A stretch of 64,000 bases of DNA, taken from Solanum dulcamara (lineage: Eukaryota; Streptophyta; Magnoliopsida; Solanales; Solanaceae). Of the stretch, positions 59,748-64,000 are shown in pieces. The position numbers were made by a program, and so were the translations under genes. The stretch lies in the NCBI RefSeq assembly GCF_947179165.1, contig NC_077242.1, positions 74,443,097-74,507,096 on the forward strand, given 5' to 3'. Within the stretch, counting starts at the first letter, position 1; every line of letters starts with the position of its first letter. The notes under the pieces were generated by a model, which was not told the origin of the DNA, ran no database searches, and was given only the letters and a program-made list of their open reading frames with translations.

Positions 59748-62700
59748 ATGGCATTCAAAAACATTGCCATTCTTCTTTTCTTCCACACAATTTTCCAATC
59801 CCAACTATACAAATCCATAGCATTAGATCAAACATGGATAAAAGCTGGTTATTGGCAATATGACACAACAAATCCTTCCAATATCCAAAGCATAAATTCC
59901 ACTCTTTACACACACATCATCTATGGCTTTGCTGAAATGAGTTTCAACTCATCAATAGATCACATGATTGTCACAATATCAAATGATGAGCAAATTAAAA
60001 ACTTCAATAAAATTGTCAAGATGACAAATCCATTAGTGAAGACAATTTTATCAATTGGTGGAAGTGATCAATCTTCATATGGATCTGAGATGTACCTATT
60101 AATGTCAAGTACATACTTCACAACAAGAAAATATTTCATTGAATCATCAATTGAAATAGCGCGATTTTATGATTTTGATGGACTTGATTTCTGCTGGATT
60201 TGGCCTACTTCATCGCAAGATATGTCGAATTTGGCTACCCTTTTGGATGATTGGAGAATAGCTATTGATCTAGAGTCAAAGAAATCGAAAAAAACGCGAC
60301 TTTTTTTAACCATGGCAGGTCAATACACACCATTTATTCAAGATTTGACTTTCCCGATTGAGTCAATGAGGAAAAACTTGGATTGGTTACATGTTTTTGC
60401 ATTTGATTACTATAATCCAGGGACAACAAATTACACATCCCCTGTTGCAGCATTGTATGATCCTTCAACAACTACTAATTTGAACACTGATTATGGGATT
60501 AATGTTTGGATCAAATCTGGTTTTCCTAGTGAAAAAATTGTGTTGGGATTGCCATTTTTTGGCTATGTATGGACATTGGTTAGTCCAAAAAACAACCAAA
60601 TTGGGGTGGTGGGAACAGGGCCAGGGCCAAAAGATTCTCTGTATGATGAAGCTGAAAATGAGCCATTCGCGAGTAGAAATGGTGCATTGGACTTCAATAG
60701 TATCAAGAGAGACATGATAAAATATCGCGCTAAAAATTCAACGTATAATTCAACTTATGTGATGAATTATGTCTCTATTGGTACAACTTGGGTTGGTTTT
60801 GATGATGTTGAGGCAGTGAAAACCAAAGTTTCCTATGCAAAAGAGAAGAATTTGAAGGGCTATGTGGCATGGCAAGTCTCATATGACTATACCTCTATTC
60901 TTTCTCGGGCTGCTGCATTAGGTAATTTGGTCTCTTTATATGATTTTACGCAATTCTTATCTCATACTAAGGCGAATCTAGAGTACAATATATAGGTTCA
61001 CTAGAACCTAATACCTTTTGTCCAAATCCCAATATATATTAAGAACTTCATCAAATGTTTATAGATATTTGACTGTGAACCTAGTTAATTATTAACTTGA
61101 GGTCGTTGTAGAACCTTACTTTAAATTTTGGATTTGCTTCCGACCTTATGAGCTAGCTTTTGGGTTGTGTTAGACCCAACATTCATTTCTTATTATAGTA
61201 TCAGAGCTAGACTCATCTCAATTTTGGTTATCCGAGGTTCGGTCAACATAGTTTGTTGTTCGCCCTAAAGTTGGCAGGCTTGGGTGTGCGAGAGGTGTCA
61301 GAATTCCCACATTATTGTTTACAGATGGGTGACTTAGTCTATTTATATGTTTTTTGGGTGATTCTTATCTCGTGAACTAGCTTTGAGGTTGAATTTGACC
61401 TAAAATTCTTAATTTTTTTAACGAAAAATTTACTGGTCCGACTAATCTGAATTGACCTCGAATAAGGACAATGTCTAAACAATTTGTTTTTTGTTTTTTC
61501 ATTGATAGAAGTTAAAGATATTCAAGAAGTGGCAGATATTGATCAATCAGCTAGTATGAAGAAGAAGAAAAAACTCAATCGATTGATTCTCATTTTGATT
61601 CCAATGGGATCTCTATTGATGTTATTGTTGCTTATATTTACACTATGGTGTCTTCGAAGGAGAAAAATACTTAAATTTCAAGGTAATTCTTTAAATAGTT
61701 ATTCTCTCTATTTTTTAACGATCGTGCATCGTTATATATCTTTCTTTTGAGCTGAGGATCTATCAGAAACAGTATCTCTACCTCATAAAGGTAAGAGTAA
61801 GGTTAGTGTACACCCTATCGTTAAAAATTTCTAAAATTATTCTTACCTTTTTTTTAGTGCCAAGGAACAAAATTGGAAGCAACAATAATGAAGAAAAAGG
61901 AGATGAAGAAACTAGGACTTTGCAAATATTTAGTTTTGATGAGATGAAGGAAGCTACAAATAATTTTTCAGTTGAAAATGAGCTTGGAAGAGGTGGATAT
62001 GGACCTGTTTACAAGGTACATTAACATTTTGTTTCCTTTTAGAAAAAAAATGAAAAATTGAAAAGTTTTCTTTAGAAACATTGATCAAGTATAATGTACT
62101 GTTTTAATATTTGTAAATGTGATTTTCAAAATAATTAGTCAAATATAAATTGATACTTTCCAAAAGTACTCCTCACAAAAACACTTACAAAATAAGCAGA
62201 TCTTGAGAGAAAATTTGGTCAAATAGGCTATAATTAGTCCAGGTCGAGTTAAGCCAGTTCATGGTTTTCTTCTTTTGATTTCCACTAGATGTCTGGTACG
62301 TGTTTAGGAAAGTCTGATTTATTCTTTTTCATGCTGCGTAAGATTCATTAAAAGAAAAAAAACACTTTGTATTAGGATATTTTCTCATTCTCATGACTTA
62401 AATCCGAAATTTTCTAATCAACCTACGACTGAAGAATCCTATCCGTACCACCATAACCTAAGCCAACTTGTAACGTTACACGAACAACATGTTGAGCCAT
62501 AGTCAACTCTTTCATTTCACTTTAATGTCTCATGAAAGTAACTAATTAATCAAATTGACATATAATATTACTTTTTCTAACTCTTATTTAAAAGTAAAAA
62601 TTAAGTTAATTATATTGTTTGATTAGCTTGTAAATATCATCTTTTACTTGTAGTTTTTTCTTTTCTATACTTGATTTCCGAATTATCTTTTATAGGGAAA

Positions 62701-62906
62701 GTTGAAAAATGAGAAAGAAATAGCAGTGAAAAGGCTATCAGAGACATCAACTCAAGGATTGGAAGAATTTGAAAATGAAGTGATTCTTACAGCAAAATTA
62801 CAACATATAAATCTTGTAAAAGTTGTGGGATTTTGCATTGAGAATGAAGAAAAAATGTTGATCTATGAATATATGCCCAACAAGAGCTTGGACTACTACA
62901 TTTATA
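59748..62906 (+). CDS. Chitinase-like receptor kinase, GH18 pseudoenzyme; 3' part off window or missing
   Basis: Exons 59748-60921, 61509-61682, 61858-62015 and 62696-62906, in the same phases (1, 1, 0, 1) as the gene at 31858-36040, and with an identical 211-nt fourth exon length. Signal peptide up to about residue 25. GH18 domain: ILSIGG, then [10 protein letters not shown] (144-153), where the third Asp is Cys149 and the catalytic Glu is Ile151; [17 protein letters not shown] and GYVAWQV keep the fold. Exon 2: basic juxtamembrane stretch and a strong transmembrane helix ([19 protein letters not shown]). Exon 3: EATNNFS and the Gly loop [10 protein letters not shown]. Exon 4: EIAVKRL to [14 protein letters not shown]. 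The exons for HRDLK, DFG and the C-lobe are not visible up to 64000, so they follow a long intron or are lost. Confidence 0.88.
61745..61825 (+). mobile_element. SINE remnant in intron 2 of the receptor kinase
   Basis: gagctgaggatctatcagaaac, ctctacctcataaaggtaagag and taaggttagtgtacaccct match the SINE core; the tail is missing. It lies 33 bp upstream of exon 3. Confidence 0.6.
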
Positions 62907-64000
62907 GTAAGTCATTCTTTTCCCTTTCTTTTTCACATTTCATATTGAGTTTAATTTATATACATCGTAAAAATATTTTCACATTATTGTACAGTTTAGA
63001 AGACAACGACTGTGTAAAATTCATATGGGCTTGGCATTTTTTGAAAATAATCAGTGTTTGAATAAATTTGTTAAAAAGCAGTTATTTTTTATGCAGAAAC
63101 ATCATTTGTGTCGTAAATTTCAATCTTCAACAAGTGAAATAATCGGGATATACTATCTTGATTTTTGAAATAAATGACAATATCATGGATTTCGTATATA
63201 AAAAAAAGTGATACATCATGATAGATGTCCTGAATTTCTTCCAGGATATTGTGATGGAGTTTCATTTTTTTTTTCTAATTCAAGAGGCTTTTCTAAAAAA
63301 AAAGACATGGTTCTTTCAATTCGTAATCCGGAGAAAGCAGCTTTCCGCTAAAATCATATTTGCTACTCTGATATTAGCTATTCGAGTCAAATCATAGGAT
63401 TGAAAGCCGATTGCCCCTCTACTCTAGTATTAGCAATTTCCTGAAGCCATTCTGCTATCATTCTAGTTGTTAGTAAAGTGACCATCGTTGTTGATGTTCA
63501 ATCGTTTAACTCGCAACCAAGAATTCAACAATTGGCTATTTTTCGATGATATTAGAATATATGGGTATTTGAAATTAGAAATCACGAGAATGACATCTAT
63601 TTTTTAATTTTACTCTAAATAATTTTTGTATTATTAGGTTGCATTTACATGTCGTAGTAGCATATAACTTGCCTTATTATTAAGATTACATATTTCATTA
63701 TTTATAAAGGATTACAATAAAAATCTTTTGAATGGTCTAATAGTGTTATATTTCTTCATACTATATATAAAGACAATTTTTAATAATTATTGAGGGGGGA
63801 GGGGGGACTAACCTTTTAAGAAGGTTAAATTGCATAGATAAATGCAAAAAATTTATTATACTGTCATTGAATATAAAGAGTCAATTAACATCTCTTTTTA
63901 TCTTTTTTGATTGATCACCTCCTTTTTTTTCCCCTTTAATTCACAAGCACATAAGATCAAATTCCAATTGTTTATATATCTAGATTCTAACAATTTATAT
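62907..64000. other. Intron or 3' flank of the second receptor kinase; no exon seen
   Basis: I searched for the HRDLKASN and DFG exons on both strands and saw none. 63290-63540 is a less AT-rich block without a recognised gene; the rest is AT-rich. Confidence 0.5.

Overview
This is plant nuclear DNA, very probably from a Solanaceae species (Solanum, Capsicum or Nicotiana type). The evidence is AT-rich intergenic DNA, GT-AG introns, a class V (GH18) chitinase family, chitinase-like receptor kinases of the kind described as CHRK1 in tobacco, and repeats typical of the family: TS-type SINE remnants with a (GTT)n tail, RTE-type LINEs and multi-kilobase solo LTRs. The species itself cannot be fixed from the sequence. 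Gene models were built by hand from GT/AG sites, exon phase and family alignment.

Layout. 1-5.9 kb: LTR remnants, a broken defensin exon, a Pro/Ser-rich repeat gene that has lost its chitinase domain, and a second broken defensin gene, all on the minus strand. 5.9-15.2 kb: a nest of transposons with two solo LTRs that still carry 5-bp target duplications. 15.6-16.2 kb: the only intact defensin gene. 19.3-23.2 kb (plus strand): an inverted copy of the 2.5-5.2 kb segment, with a defensin gene stopped at its splice junction and a full-length 758-residue Pro/Ser-rich repeat + GH18 fusion. 23.6-25.3 kb (minus): a class V chitinase. 31.9-36.0 kb (minus): a complete 7-exon receptor kinase whose ectodomain is a GH18 pseudoenzyme; a 5' fragment of a second copy lies at 37.6 kb. 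41.4-42.8 kb: an unrecognised two-exon gene whose intron is a tandem repeat of about 125 bp. 44.6-46.4 kb (minus): PHF5A, the SF3b splicing factor subunit. 47-50.6 kb: a DNA element, LINE and solo-LTR debris. 50.9-53.2 kb (plus): a three-exon class V chitinase. 57.7-58.3 kb: a 5'-truncated RTE LINE with a perfect 11-bp target duplication. 59.7-62.9 kb (plus): a second GH18-pseudoenzyme receptor kinase that runs off the window.

How the genes may fit together (inference): secreted chitinases that cut fungal chitin, a chitinase with a wall-type Pro/Ser-rich arm, secreted defensins, and receptor kinases with a catalytically dead chitinase fold that could sense chitin or a related ligand. The cluster has been shaped by tandem and inverted duplication, deletion and transposon insertion. 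All GH18 genes that can be checked share a phase-1 intron at the end of the GH18 domain, which is also the point where the transmembrane exon of the kinases begins.
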